A stretch of DNA of 64,000 nt. It comes from Armadillidium nasatum (Eukaryota; Arthropoda; Malacostraca; Isopoda; Armadillidiidae). The notes under the pieces were generated by a model. The model worked only from the letters and a program-made list of their open reading frames with translations. It ran no database searches and had not been told where the DNA came from. The stretch spans positions 62,001 to 126,000 of the forward strand of contig SEYY01000960.1 of NCBI GenBank assembly GCA_009176605.1, read 5' to 3'. The translations under genes were made by a program, and so were the position numbers. Positions within the stretch are counted from its first letter, which is position 1. Every line of letters starts with the position of its first letter. This document shows positions 33,945 through 48,332 of this stretch, one piece after another.

Positions 33945-34350
33945 GTAAAATCAGCCACATACACAGCTTCAAAGTTTATGGACTCTAGTTATGGGAGTTG
34001 TCCTGTCAATGATCTTCCTAGATGTCCCGATGGATAGTCTATCTCTTTTCACTCTAATTTCTGGAACATTTGTGACCTTAAAACGCTGATAACGAAAACT
34101 TATCTATTAAATTCTATTCACCTCTTGATTTCATTTACAAAAGTGGATGTGTCTATGTCAGAGATGATGTTGCTTGTTGTTGTGTTCGATATTTGAAGCC
34201 GTCTGATATCTTTTACTTTTTGGCTTCATCTCTCATGCCAATCTGCGAAAATATTTTTGACCTATTTATTTATCTCCAAATATTTCTGACGAACTTAAAT
34301 TATTCAATCATCTAGTTTTCAACTTAAAACACATTCCTTCTCCTCCATTC
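33945..34350 (+). mobile_element. Jockey-like LINE endonuclease-region fragment
   Basis: The plus strand contains YKSGCVYVRDDVACCCVRYL (about 34135) and a later frame SDELKLFNHL (about 34283). These match the middle of the APE-type endonuclease in Jockey-like LINEs of the kind seen at 39425 (usual form: SPN.SDEVKLFDHLS). Frames are broken. It is a small internal fragment. Confidence 0.6.
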
Positions 34351-35527
34351 TTTTTTTTATTTTTAAATTGTAATTAGTTTTTCATAATTAGAAATAGTTG
34401 ATGAGAAAAACTTTTAAAAAACACTATGTAGAATGACCATGAAACAACTCCTATGACTCGTATAAATCAATTTATTTATTTTTTTTTTAATTTTGATATA
34501 TTTTTTTTAATATCCTTATAGAAAATTTTCTCCTAATTCTAAATATTTATATAGTTTTTTATAATTCCAATTGGTTGCTGAGATTTGACCACTCAAGCAT
34601 GGAATACAATTCATATGCAATTGGAAGCATATTGTTTTAGCGATTTTCCTGAAATGACATTTTTCAAAGGAGAAAAAAAAAAAAATGAAATCATAGAAGT
34701 TATTCAAACCATTTTTATTGAAATAGAGACAGTTAGAGGAAGTTTTTCACGAAGTTTGATCCCAAAATATATTGCGGATAATAATAAAACTAACAAAATC
34801 AAAAATTTGCAAAAAAATAAAAACTTCAAAATTTCAGATGACTTTTGGGAAACTTTAAATTATCTTACCCACAACTTATTTTTTTTGTATGCTACGTTCT
34901 TTAGACTCCTACATTTGTTTCAGAAAGAAAAAAGAAAAAAATATAAATTATTGTATAATTTTTAAAGGATTTAATAAAAAAAAACTCAAAAGTGGCAGAA
35001 GAACCAAAACATAGACCATGTTCCCGTTTTATAAGCTCTTGAATACTTATCAATTCGAACCTTTCTCTTCTCAAGTCGATAGCTAGTGGCAAATTTTTTC
35101 CTTTGAGGAACCCCTAATTCATTCCTCCTTTGGGTTCAACCGATTATTTCATAATCTTATATTCTATCCTATACTTTCAGATGGACCGTCGGAGTGCCTT
35201 CAGTGGCACTTTGGTGCTGCACGCTGGAGATTTTTGAAGTCAAACCTCTTTGAGTTTCCTAGGAGGGCATTGCTGCTTTGATTTATGTTCAAAGAGCATA
35301 TAGCAGAGGTGCTTTCTCCCAAGAACGGAGTCTCTTATCTCATTTTCATATCCTTCTACCTAAGACGACAATTTTTTATTAACTTTGATGTTTCCATCAA
35401 AGATTAACGTCGTCTTCAAACTCCTGAATCTCACTCCTTTTATATTGATCTCCAAATACTGGCCAATATATTCTTAGAAAATTTGTTTTATTCTTACTAA
35501 GTTTAACAATCTTTCTTTCTTTGCTCT
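34351..35527. other. Unassigned AT-rich sequence before the gap
   Basis: A 126-codon frame (34585-34965) is Lys/Asn/Phe-rich with no known motif and is likely chance. Sequence 35180-35390 is less AT-rich and may be old transposon sequence, but no homology is evident. Confidence 0.35.
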
Positions 35528-35627
35528 NNNNNNNNNNNNNNNNNNNNNNNNNNNNNNNNNNNNNNNNNNNNNNNNNNNNNNNNNNNNNNNNNNNNNNNNN
35601 NNNNNNNNNNNNNNNNNNNNNNNNNNN
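35528..35627. other. Assembly gap, 100 N
   Basis: Exactly 100 unknown bases, the conventional placeholder for a gap of unknown size. Confidence 0.99.
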
Positions 35628-35896
35628 CAAAATAAAATTGAATTATCCTAGAAATTGGAGAAAAAATTGTTTCTGTATTTCAATTTAAAAACTAAATTTA
35701 AACTAGTAAAATTTTGCATGGCTGTTCATGTTCTAACATATTAAAATATTTAAAATTAATATTTTGAAGATACTACAGGGTGTCCCAATTGTCCCAAGCC
35801 CAAGATATGAGCTTATAGATATCAAAATGCAAGGCAAATTAAATTTGGCGTGTCTGAATCGTTCTGACATCTCTACAAGTATATTATAATTAAACT

Positions 35897-35902
<6 letters not shown>

Positions 35903-35981
<79 letters not shown>
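35903..35981. repeat. (AT)n microsatellite
   Basis: About 79 bp, in featureless AT-rich sequence. A cagggtgtccc-type string that could be a transposon end lies upstream near 35777. Confidence 0.97.
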
Positions 35982-35983
<2 letters not shown>

Positions 35984-36116
35984 GTATAAAGAATTAAGAA
36001 AAGACAATTTAATTCTTCCTTTTTCCAAAAAATTCAAATGTATTAAAATAATAGAAATGTTTAAAATATGCTTTTTCAAATTCATCGTCATCGTCTAAAT
36101 ATTCTTAATCGTTCCC

Positions 36117-36117
<1 letters not shown>

Positions 36118-36198
<81 letters not shown>
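36118..36198. repeat. (AT)n microsatellite
   Basis: About 80 bp, no element recognised on either side. Confidence 0.97.
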
Positions 36199-36203
<5 letters not shown>

Positions 36204-36406
36204 AATTTTAAACTAATGTATAAGTAACCTATCAAAATAAAATATAAATCAACTAAAACTACAAACTATCTAATAACTTTATTTTAAAGTTTCGTTTTAA
36301 AGTAAATTTTCACTCATTTTATTAAAAAAAATAACAAAAAGATTAAACTAAATTTGTAGTCAAATATTAAAGGTTTTCATGAACTGGGTATTTATCACCT
36401 GTGTAC

Positions 36407-36633
<227 letters not shown>

Positions 36634-36664
36634 CCACCTTTACATGGGCGAACTCTTGTGGACG

Positions 36665-36932
36665 ACCGTACATATATGTGTGCTAAAAATTCATGGTGTG
36701 CATGTGGTATGGTCTCATGTTTGTTAGTTCACTCTATAGTATGGCAGTACATAAGTGTGTCTCACATTTTCGTTCACAAGCAATTCGCTCATTACAGTTT
36801 TCATCTCTGTTGTGTCACATTGTTCATTAATTACCATAACATTTTATTATATATTATGTTCTTTTCATATTTTTAGTATGTTTTTTTACATCAATGTGTT
36901 TGTTATTTTAATTGTTTTTCTGTGTTTATATA
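36665..36932 (+). mobile_element. Penelope-like element, copy P4, 3' region (left part)
   Basis: It matches the complement of 12830-13230 of P1, including tatagtatggcagtacataa and attacagttttcatctctgt. The element is interrupted by LINE copy C and resumes at about 38760. Only non-coding 3' sequence is present. Confidence 0.78.
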
Positions 36933-38760
36933 TAGCTCCATGGCTATCCTACTGATAAAAATTTCTGGTCTCTTGTCAAAAATATCTCTAACAACTTCTG
37001 TAAATCTGCCTTTCCTCCTCTTATTCAACCTGATGTTTCTGTAGCTAATACTCCCTCTGAAAAACTAATCTCTTTGCCCTACTTTTCTCATCTAATTACA
37101 CCCTGCTCGATTCTGGCATCACTCCTCCTACTCCTTCTCCTCTCAGGTATCCCATGTCTCTACCTGCAATTACACATGATCGGGTGAGTGTGATCCTAAA
37201 ATCTATGAACGTCAAGAAGGTCAGTGGCCTGTATGGTATTCCTCCTCATGTTCTGTGGGAGTGTCCTTCCGAATTAGTGCCTGTCATCTTTCAGCTCTAT
37301 TCTCTATGCCTTAATTCTCATATTTCTCATCAATGATGGAAGCGCGCATTTGTTCATCCGATCCCGAAAAAAAATTAACCGCTCTGACCCTTGTAACTAT
37401 CGACCTCTAGATCTCACTTGTGTTCTGTCTAAAATTTTTGAAACTCTCCTCAACTCTCATTTCTTGAAACATTTGGAGTCTCATTCTCTTCTCTCAGATC
37501 ACCAGTATGGCTTTCGATGTTAGAGGTCAACTGGTGACATACTCTCCTATTTTACTGATCTATGGTCTTTTGCACTGAGGGACTTTAGGGAGTTGTGTGT
37601 GGTGGCGCTTGACATGTCCAATGCTTTAGACCGGGTACGGCATGCGTCGCTGCTTTCCAAGCTCCCTTCCTTTGGGTTTCCTCCTTAACTTTGCTTATTC
37701 TTGTCTAGTTTTCTCTCAGATCGTTCCATTTCGGCACTTGTAGATAGAGCGACTTCTTCCTCCTTTTCTGTCAACTGTGATGTTCCTCAAAGTTCTGTTT
37801 TATCTTCAACTTTAATCTTACTTTTCATTAAATATCTTCTCAACTGCACTTCTAACTCTGTTCACTCTTATGCTGATGACTCAATTCTCCATTATTCTAT
37901 TCATTTCAAATCTGCTCACTCTTTTGCTTCTAGAGTTGCTTCTCATCTTCAACTTTTCGATTCTATTCTTGCTGATGTGGATGGAATTTCCCGGTGGGGT
38001 ATAGCAACCTTGTGAAATTCAACTTTTAAAAACTCAACTTCTTCACATCTCCCTCTGCAAAACACCTCCCAACTTTCCTATCCTCTTCGATAGCTATCCT
38101 GTCTCACCTGTAAATAACATTAGCATTTCTGGGCTAAACATAAACGGTAAATTGTCTTGGAAACCACATAGCACAATGGTTGCTAAGGCGGCCTTTAAGA
38201 AACTGGGAATTCTGTTCAGGTTGTGAGAATTTTTTCCTTCTGAGCAGTTACTACAAATATATAATTGTCTTATCCGCCCTTGTATGGAGTACTATTCTCA
38301 TATCTGGGGGGAGGGGGACTCCGGCTCCTCCTCTCTTCTGGATAGGGTTGAGTCTAAAGCTAAAAGATTAATAAACTGTCACCTACATTCAAACTCTCGT
38401 GACCCCCTATCTCTTTGATGTGACATTGGCGCACTATCTCTTTTCTATAGTTACTTCAATGACAGGGTGCTCTAGGAAATTGGCTGCTCGCATTTTTCCA
38501 CTGTTGAATGTTGGAAACCCTAGTATAGTACATTGTGGCGCCTCCTTCTTTCTAGCCACCTCTGTTCTGTGCAACTCCCTACCATCATCTATTTTTCCTC
38601 CTGTATTTAATCTTCCTCTCTTCAAGGCTTCCTCTGTGCCCACCTGAGGGATGTCCGTTAGGATCGAGTTTGAGCGTGTTTTCTTCCTTTTCTATGTGGC
38701 CCCTCCTTGAAAAGGGCTCTGCCCGTGAGTGGTGGCGATCTGTATAATTTTTTTTTTTTT
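36933..38760 (+). mobile_element. Jockey-like LINE, copy C, nested in Penelope P4
   Basis: The plus-strand copy begins HGYPTDKNFWSLVKNISNNF-like (one change from copy A) and keeps RT pieces SMNVKKVSGLYGIPPHV, ALDMSNALDRV and SYADDSILHYSIHFKSAHSF (about 37868), the thumb near 38270 and the C-terminus CNSLPSSIFPPVFNLPLFKA. Stops and shifts occur (for example near 37335, 37370, 38225 and 38645). It is 5'-truncated. The 3' end carries the family's conserved UTR but is followed by T residues rather than a clean poly(A). Confidence 0.9.
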
Positions 38761-38949
<189 letters not shown>

Positions 38950-38953
38950 ATAC

Positions 38954-39261
<308 letters not shown>

Positions 39262-39424
39262 TCATCTCTGGTGGGCAAAGGCCAGTGGCGTACCAAAATC
39301 TCCACCAGAGTTAGGGGGAAATTTTGGTTTTCTACTATCTGTAATACCTAGTTACTTTGAAGTCACATTGCTACACAAAACTATTAATAGATAATAAAGA
39401 TTTGGTGCCACCAAAACTTTGCAG

Positions 39425-40153
39425 ATGACTTGACCCAGTGAATGGTCGATTTTCTTCATTAATTTCTGCAACATTCACAGACTTCAATCCAATTTCCACA
39501 TTGTTGAACTACACCTCTCTTCTTCTAGATCCCAACTCTTATTCTTGACTGAAACTCAGGTGCTTGAGCGTTCTGATAGGAAACCTTTTTCTGTTTCCTC
39601 TTATTGTCTCTATCGTCAACTTTCAGCTAAAGGAGGTTATTGTGAAGCGAATATGTATGTTTGCTATTATGACTATCTAATATCTACTGACTATCCTAAG
39701 TTCTTTGACTATCTAAACTCTAAAATAGTTCACATTCTCTCTTTTTCTCCTTTCTCAGAAATCATCATATTTGGTGATTTCAATGTTCACCGTCGACAAT
39801 GGCTTTCTTTTAGTAGCAACAGCTAGTGAACATGACTTTCAATTATCAATCCAAAATGGTCTTAATCAGTTAGTAAAGCTCCTTACTCGTATCCCTGATC
39901 ACCTTAGACTTTTTTTAAACTTCTAATCCTTCTTTTTAATACTATCGAACTCTATCCTCCTCTGGGTTCTTCAAATTACTTTCTTATCTCTGTATCCTCT
40001 TCAATGTTTTCAAATCTTCCGTGAGAAAATGTTTGTGACATGTCAGTTTGCAAGCTGGTCATACTTGCGCTGTCCTTCTTTGATATCCTGTGGAAGTGAT
40101 CCCTTGGAGTGTGCACAGCTCATTATCTCCATTCTCTGTGGCATGGAGACGTA
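39425..40153 (+). mobile_element. Jockey-like LINE (second family), endonuclease part
   Basis: The plus strand encodes an APE-type endonuclease fragment: SSSRSQLLFLTETQV (about 39520), with the catalytic ET pair, and FGDFNVHRRQWLS (about 39772), the GDFN motif. Frames are open only in pieces (39545-39826). A MITE enters at 40154. The family matches the copy at 4383. Confidence 0.82.
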
Positions 40154-40365
40154 CAGTCGTGAACAAAAGTTCGTTCCTATTAGGCTGGAAATAAATATTT
40201 ATATAAAATGGAAATCATTTCATAAAAGCTCTATTTTGAATAAAAAGACAATAAAAACATTGAGAGGGGCTTAATTGAACTGTTTTTTGCTGAACCTGAA
40301 ATGATCCCCATTTTATATAAATATTTATTTCCAGCCTAATAGGAACCAACTTTTGTTCACAACTG
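40154..40365. mobile_element. Mariner-type MITE with long terminal inverted repeats
   Basis: This 212-bp element has 58-bp terminal repeats (start CAGTCGTGAACAAAAGTT) that differ at two positions, flanked by TA at 40152-40153 and 40366-40367. It is non-coding. The long, nearly perfect arms mean the copy is young. It lies within a LINE. Confidence 0.92.
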
Positions 40366-41980
40366 TACATTCTATAATTTTCCCTTCTACTAAACTTACA
40401 AACCCTGGTTTAACTCTGCTTGTTCTCATGCTATTTGCAGCATGGATGCTGCCTTTCAGGAATTACTGTCATCTTCAAACTTCTAAAAATCATGCAATTT
40501 ATATTTTATCCTAGTATTGTGCAAAATCTGTTCTTCGTAACAACCATAAACTCATTTCTCTGTGTAAACTGCAATAATTCTTCTGGATCCTCCTCCTCAA
40601 GCACTTTCTGGCATTTTGCAAAAAAAAAAAAAAAAAAAAAAAAAAGTCAACTCAAACTTTGCTTCTTCATCTTTCCCTCCTCTTAAATATTCGTTCTGCA
40701 CAACTGCCTTTTACCTTCTTATAAAGCTGAACTCTTTGCTCAAACTTTTGCCACTAATTCAACTTTAGATGATTTCGGAGCTATACCTCTTCCTTCAACC
40801 TCCAAACAACTCATTTATATCTAAAATTGTAATTTCAACTAATGAACGTCATTTCTTCTTTATCAACAATTTTCAACTAAGAAGGCATATGGTCTGGATG
40901 CTATTCCTACTGTGGTTCTTTTGGCTTTTTGGCTTGCACCCTGCCTTGGTAAACTATTTCATCTTCGTTTTTATACTTCAACCTTTCCTTCTTGCTGGAA
41001 ACGTGCTATCATTTAGCCTGTGCCAAAAAAAAAAAACACAAAAAAACAAAAAATAAATAAATAAATAAATAAATAAACACGGGGACACCTCTCAACCCTC
41101 CAACTACTGTCCCATTTCTTTAGCTTCCGTTCTTTCTACAGTTTTCAAATCTATCGTTAACAGGAAGATATGGAAACACCTCAATTCACATTCTATCCTC
41201 TCTGCTTTCTTTTTCGGTCATTCTATAGGAGCTGCTATAGACGACCACTGTTCTTCTTTCAAATCTATTTATTAATAAAGGGATGATCCTCATGGATTTG
41301 TCCTATTTCCAACTTTTTTTTCTACTTTTCATTAAAGACCTTCTCTCAATTAGTTAATCACCTATCCACTCCTATGCTTATGGCTTCATCCTTCATTATT
41401 GCTTCCAATTTAATTTAATTTAGTTAATTGACGCTAGAACGGTGGCTTTGGAGCAACTAACCTCTGATCTTTCAAAAATTTCAGAATGAACCATAGAATA
41501 CAAGGTCTTTTTCAATGCCACTAAAACTCAGTTTCTCCACATCTCTACCTGACACAACCTTCCATACCACTGTGACATCTTCGAAAACACATAACTCGAA
41601 CCTTCGTCCGTCATTAATATTTTGTGTTTCTTTTCTTGTGATCTTTCTTAGAAGATTTCTTCTTTTTCTAAACAAGTTTTCAAGAGGTTGGGTGTCCTGA
41701 GGCGCCTTTCTAATTTTTTCCTACCACTCCCATTGATTCCTCTTTATAGGGGTATTGTTTGCCCCCATATGTAATATGACTAACACACCTGGGATGATTC
41801 ACTCATACAGCACTCCTTGAAAAAGTGGAGTCTTGGTCTTTTCATCTTATCAATTCTTCTGCTCTTACTAATTCTCTCCAGTTTCTTTCAGCCTGTCAAA
41901 TTGTTGCATAATTCTCCCTAAACTATCTCTTATTCCAAAGGACACTGCTTTTCTGAACTCTCTCGTCGCATAATTGGTTT
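40366..41980 (+). mobile_element. Jockey-like LINE (second family), RT part
   Basis: RT sequence resumes after the MITE with decayed pieces, including KAYGLDAIPTVVL-like sequence near 40880, a finger region around 41090-41200, and the same RT-to-thumb order as 4460-5200 (phe-asn-ala-thr-lys-thr near 41510). Many stops and frame changes are present, and poly(A)/AAAT runs (40619-40645, 41025-41078) have grown inside. It is an old copy. Confidence 0.75.
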
Positions 41981-42849
41981 GTCAGCCAATAAACCTTCTT
42001 AGTATTAACCTTAAGGGTTTACATATAATATTTTTTAGAAGAAATTACGATGTTAAGCTCAAATGAGTATGAGCGAAGTGAAGGAAGAATAACTCCAGTT
42101 AAATGTAAAGTGAAATAAGAGGAAAAATGTGTGAGTGAAGTATTCAGCTTTTGAAGAGGCTAAGACAACTGAGGAAATGTCAAAGAAACAAGAGGGAAAA
42201 CAGGAAGGAGCAAAATTGGAGTAGACAATTTTTAAATAGGTGCAAAAAGGAGCGGAAACAAAAGGAAACTGAAGCTATTCCATTTCCTACTCAGAAAGGA
42301 GGTTGTAGCTTCATGGAGTTACTTTCCTCCTAACTTAACCATTTTATTCTCCCGTCTGTAGACATACCTTCTTATTCCACTACTTGACCAGCAGTTTACC
42401 TGCTGCTTATAAACTTGGTTTTTAGTGCTTGTCCATTAAAGAACCCTTTCACTTGAGTAATATAACCACAGCTATATAAGTGCCAAATAAGTTAAACGCT
42501 TGAGTTATTTAGGGTTTAACCTGACTGAAGGCGTTGTTCATTAATCACAATTAACCCACAATAATCCTTCATACTCCTACATCTTAGACTAAAAAGATCT
42601 ACATTAATTTTTAGATAGTTAATTTACTTCAACTTCCTTGTTCAACTTATCTGCCATTTTAGCTTTTCTCCCTTCTTTCAATAAGGATGCCTATTACTTT
42701 TAGAGAATAAAATAGAAACATGAGGGTGAAGTTGTAATTAATAATCGGAACTAAAATCGGCAGTACAAAATGTTGTTATTCAACTTTTTCTTTCTAATAT
42801 GTCCAGTTTTATATTTTCACTGTTATAAGGTAAAAACAACAAGGCTTAC
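41981..42849. other. Unassigned intronic sequence
   Basis: A 60-codon frame at 42151-42333 is Lys/Arg/Gln-rich; no splice signals or homology support it. Nothing else is recognised. Confidence 0.4.
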
Positions 42850-42984
42850 CTGAGGGCAAACAATGTAATCTCCTTTGGCAGCTGCATGAAGGTCTAGATG
42901 CTGACTAATAATGTCAGCATCTTTAAATGCCATTGTAAGTGACGGAGCTGGTAAAGAGAAGACACTGGACAAGCTGTTGTTATC
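42850..42984 (-). CDS. WDR44: WDR44 ortholog, probable internal exon 3 of 7 seen
   Basis: This is a 135-bp exon, exactly 45 codons, entered and left in phase 0, with donor gtaagcc. It encodes a segment including MAFKDADIISQHLDLHAAA and ending GDYIVCPQ. The previous exon ends in phase 0 and the next one at 39140 begins in phase 0, so the frame is kept. The acceptor AG follows directly on a (TTA)n tract of about 75 bases on the coding strand, so the usual polypyrimidine tract is replaced by a trinucleotide repeat. I do not recall this sequence from the vertebrate protein; it may be arthropod-specific N-terminal sequence. It could also belong to another minus-strand gene, but the phase match and location favour WDR44. 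Confidence 0.62.
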
Positions 42985-42985
42985 C

Positions 42986-42989
<4 letters not shown>

Positions 42990-43061
<72 letters not shown>

Positions 43062-43062
43062 T
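42990..43062. repeat. (TAA)n microsatellite at WDR44 exon 3 acceptor
   Basis: About 24 units; on the coding strand (TTA)n leads directly into the acceptor tag. Confidence 0.98.
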
Positions 43063-43704
43063 TAATAATAATATTAATCTTCAGTCTTTGTCCACTTTTC
43101 AGTACAAAATTTATACAACAAAAACTATAGTATGTAGAAATATGTATTAATACAAAAATGAAATTGGACTACTGGAAGGATGAATTAGTTCTTTGAGCCC
43201 ATTAAATTAATACATAATGTTATTAATAATAATAATAATTTAATAGTAAATAATAGTAATAATAATAATAACTATAAACATTTTTTTTACAAATATTTTA
43301 CAAACTTACTACCTAATGGAGAAAAAATAAAACTGCTTTAATATTGTTAAAAACTTAATTTCTAAATGAAACTTTTGATTTATTCCTAAATGTATACGAA
43401 TGATTACACTAAAATTTATGCCACACAACAATCAAGTTACAAGGGCACAAAATTTTTCAATGAGAAATGCGATTGCTAAAGAATATTAATCGCCATTAAT
43501 AAGGTTACTTTGCTTTATTCATCAATAAACGTTGTCATTTAATGACATAATAAAGTTACACAGATCAAATAAAAGAATTTGCAGTTAGACATGCTTCCAG
43601 CTAATAAAACAAAAACATTGAACAGGTTTAGATACAATTTCTAAAATACATTTTTTTTAGTAATCCCAATGTCTAATTAGATAAAGGATGGAAGAATATT
43701 CTTA
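43063..43704. other. AT-rich intronic sequence
   Basis: A few additional TAA/AAT units occur near 43225-43270; nothing else is recognised. Confidence 0.5.
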
Positions 43705-43705
43705 T

Positions 43706-43787
<82 letters not shown>
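43705..43787. repeat. (AT)n microsatellite, interrupted
   Basis: It abuts the LTR-like fragment at 43788. Confidence 0.96.
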
Positions 43788-43792
<5 letters not shown>

Positions 43793-44110
43793 TATCACCA
43801 ATTAAGCATGCCCAAAAAGTGCTTAGTGAAGCGACTTTGTCAACTGCACTAAAATCTTGCAGAGATTTTCTACTTTACAGAATTCCTCTTCCTCTCTTGA
43901 TGAAAAACATTCATCATATATTTTCTGCTTATTGTTGAAAAGCTGACATTGTTGTGATAGCATTTCTTCTTAGAACTTGTGGCATTGATAACACACAAAC
44001 GAACAGCCATTATAATTTGGTGACTTTGATTTTCATGAACACTAGTAATTTCCTTGCCTCAGCAATTTTTATCTGGACTCACTTACTGGACGCATCAGGT
44101 TTCATTTTTT
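43788..44110 (+). mobile_element. LTR/leader fragment of the Gypsy 2 family
   Basis: It matches 53140-53350, downstream of the Gypsy 2 coding region (shared strings such as atgcccaaaaagtgcttagt and tttcttcttagaacttgtg). Past the shared part comes a tttggtgactttga string that could be a primer-binding/leader region. No coding sequence follows. It is interpreted as the remnant of a 5' LTR from another insertion. Confidence 0.6.
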
Positions 44111-44173
44111 TCTCTCTCTCGATTTTCCATTTTCCCATTTGCCCCTCTCTTTCTTCCCCCGATTTCTTTTCAT

Positions 44174-44194
44174 GTGTGTGTGTGTGTGTGTGTT
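44174..44194. repeat. (GT)n run
   Basis: About 10 units inside a pyrimidine-rich plus-strand stretch (44100-44390) that otherwise shows nothing. Confidence 0.9.
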
Positions 44195-44383
44195 TTGACG
44201 TTTGGCTTACAGTTTTCCTTCTTTGTTTCGTTTCACCATTTCTTTATATATTTGCTTTCCTTTTGTTTGAACATCTATTTATTCATTTTTCTTCATTCCT
44301 CGTTTGTATTTTTTTACTTTTGTTCCTTTTTGTTTTGTACCTCTTCTTCATTTTCTTTGTTTTTGTGTATTTATATTTTTATA

Positions 44384-45536
<1,153 letters not shown>

Positions 45537-45538
45537 TA

Positions 45539-46389
<851 letters not shown>

Positions 46390-46743
46390 TCTTCTGGTTT
46401 TCATTTTCCCATCCAAGAAACACAAATTCTTATTGTACTGTTTGTCGTCATTTGCTCCTTTATGTGATCCCCCTTGTCCTGACAAAGAATCTGAAGACTT
46501 CAGTTCGTGACGTCTGATAGCGGTATCAACCTAACTCATCAACGTCGTCCTTACGAAAAGGAGAAGTGGATGACACAGCCCAAACAAAACCATTGGCACT
46601 CGAACCAACGCAACATTGTGAGTGTAACCGGTATCTTATATAATATTTTGTTTCTCTTTGATAGTTTATTGCTAATAGAGAAAAATTTTGGCAACCCTGC
46701 CAGGATCACTTAAAGGAGCGAGAAAATAGCTAAAGCAAGGAAA
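46390..46743 (+). mobile_element. Gypsy 1 LTR end/leader with primer-binding-like site
   Basis: The region resembles 12230-12557. The string ttttggcaaccctgccagga at about 46685-46704 has the look of a tRNA primer-binding region just before gag. Confidence 0.45.
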
Positions 46744-48297
46744 ATGGCAGAAAAACCTGTGATAAACGAGGAAGACTCAAAAGCAACTGTGGACCAGTTG
46801 ATTGAATTGGATATCCCATTGCATTTCAACAATAACGTCCACCCCAGAACCACAGACCGATAATCCGAGGGGTGAATCCTTGCAGGATTTCCAACCTGTG
46901 GACCGTCGAACCGCCTTAAAATTGGAAGAAATGGTTGTGGAATCCATGAGGTATATGCAAGAAGTGGATCAGCGACTGAGCAGGCAAAATACTATTATCT
47001 TGGAGATGTTAGCGGCTCGTCAAGATTCCGCTCCTACTGCTGCACCACCACAATCACCGGAGCAGTCAGTACGACCGAAGGAGAAGAAGCCGTCCGTAGC
47101 AGTGGCTGGTGATGGAGGAACTCAACCACCACTGTTATTACCAACAGATATGCCGCAACAACCACAACCGAATCCTGCAGGTAAGCCCCGTATATCAACC
47201 GGAAACATGACGGATAAGCAATTCAGGGAGTTCATAACAGGGAGTCTAGCGGTTCAGCAGACTCATAATGCTATGGTTTCGCAGACACTTGCAATACTGA
47301 CTCAGCTTATTAACAAGAATAAATCCAACAAGGCTGTGCCACCTGCAAAGTTTATCCCTGACACAGACCAAGACCTGAAAGTATTCTTCCGCGAATTTGA
47401 AGAATATTGTACAGTTCTGTACCCAACGCAAAAACAGGACTGGTTAAGGCTGTTGGGCTCGTATTTACAGTCCTCATACCTCGCCCTCTATCATCAACTC
47501 CATAAGGCAGATAAGTCTTATGAAGAGGTTAAACAGAGCCTGCTGGATCTGTTTAACAACGAGGACACTGTGAGACGAGAGCGGGCAGTCCAAGATTTTA
47601 TGACTGCCAAAATGCGGAAAAATGAGACTGTTAGGATCTTTGCTATCCGTTTACTGGATCTCGCGAAGAAAGCTTACCCCATCACTTCAACAGAAGCATG
47701 TAGAGAGCATGAGACCCTTCGTCAAGTGTTTCTTGCAGCTCTACCACCTGCAATCAATAAAGAAATAGCAAGTTACTTGAGAAATCACGTGGTGTTCGGG
47801 AAACAAAGTTTCTTTTGATCAGCTGGTGAATTTAGCTGACAGGCATCTTCAGGACTAAAAGGGACATAACCAGGTACCCATTCCAGAAGTAATAGATATT
47901 TCCCGAGTGGTAGCTGAATCGCGACCCCAGCAAAAGTTGTGGACGGATGTGGTGAAGCGTTGGAATTAACCTTCTTCCAATACCCAAACCCCTCCACAAC
48001 CGCTGGTAGAGAAAAAGTTGTCGGGGGAAAAAAGGAACGTCGTCAAAAGAAAGTTACGGGAAACCGCAGTCCCAAATTCGTTAGGGACAAACCGCGTAAA
48101 GATAGCTCTAGCTCTAGCTCTTCGGGACGGTCGCATGACCGTAGACGGGATAATCGTGAGCGTAAAACTTCGCAACGACAAAACAACCAGTGGTGTAGTT
48201 TTTGTGATAAAACTACGCACTCAAAGGACACTTGTTACATTTTAAACGTGTTCCATCTGCAAGAAGAGTGGGCACTTGTCTTTCAAGTGTTCGCAAT

Positions 48298-48332
<35 letters not shown>

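Noticed and set aside
34585-34965. 126-codon plus-strand frame
   Set aside because: Lys/Asn/Phe-rich composition with no domain, no homology recognised and no splice signals.
42911-43150. Poly-Asn and poly-Ile frames, also at 57313-57609
   Set aside because: They are translations of (AAT)/(ATT) microsatellites. The real coding part at 42850-42984 is on the minus strand.
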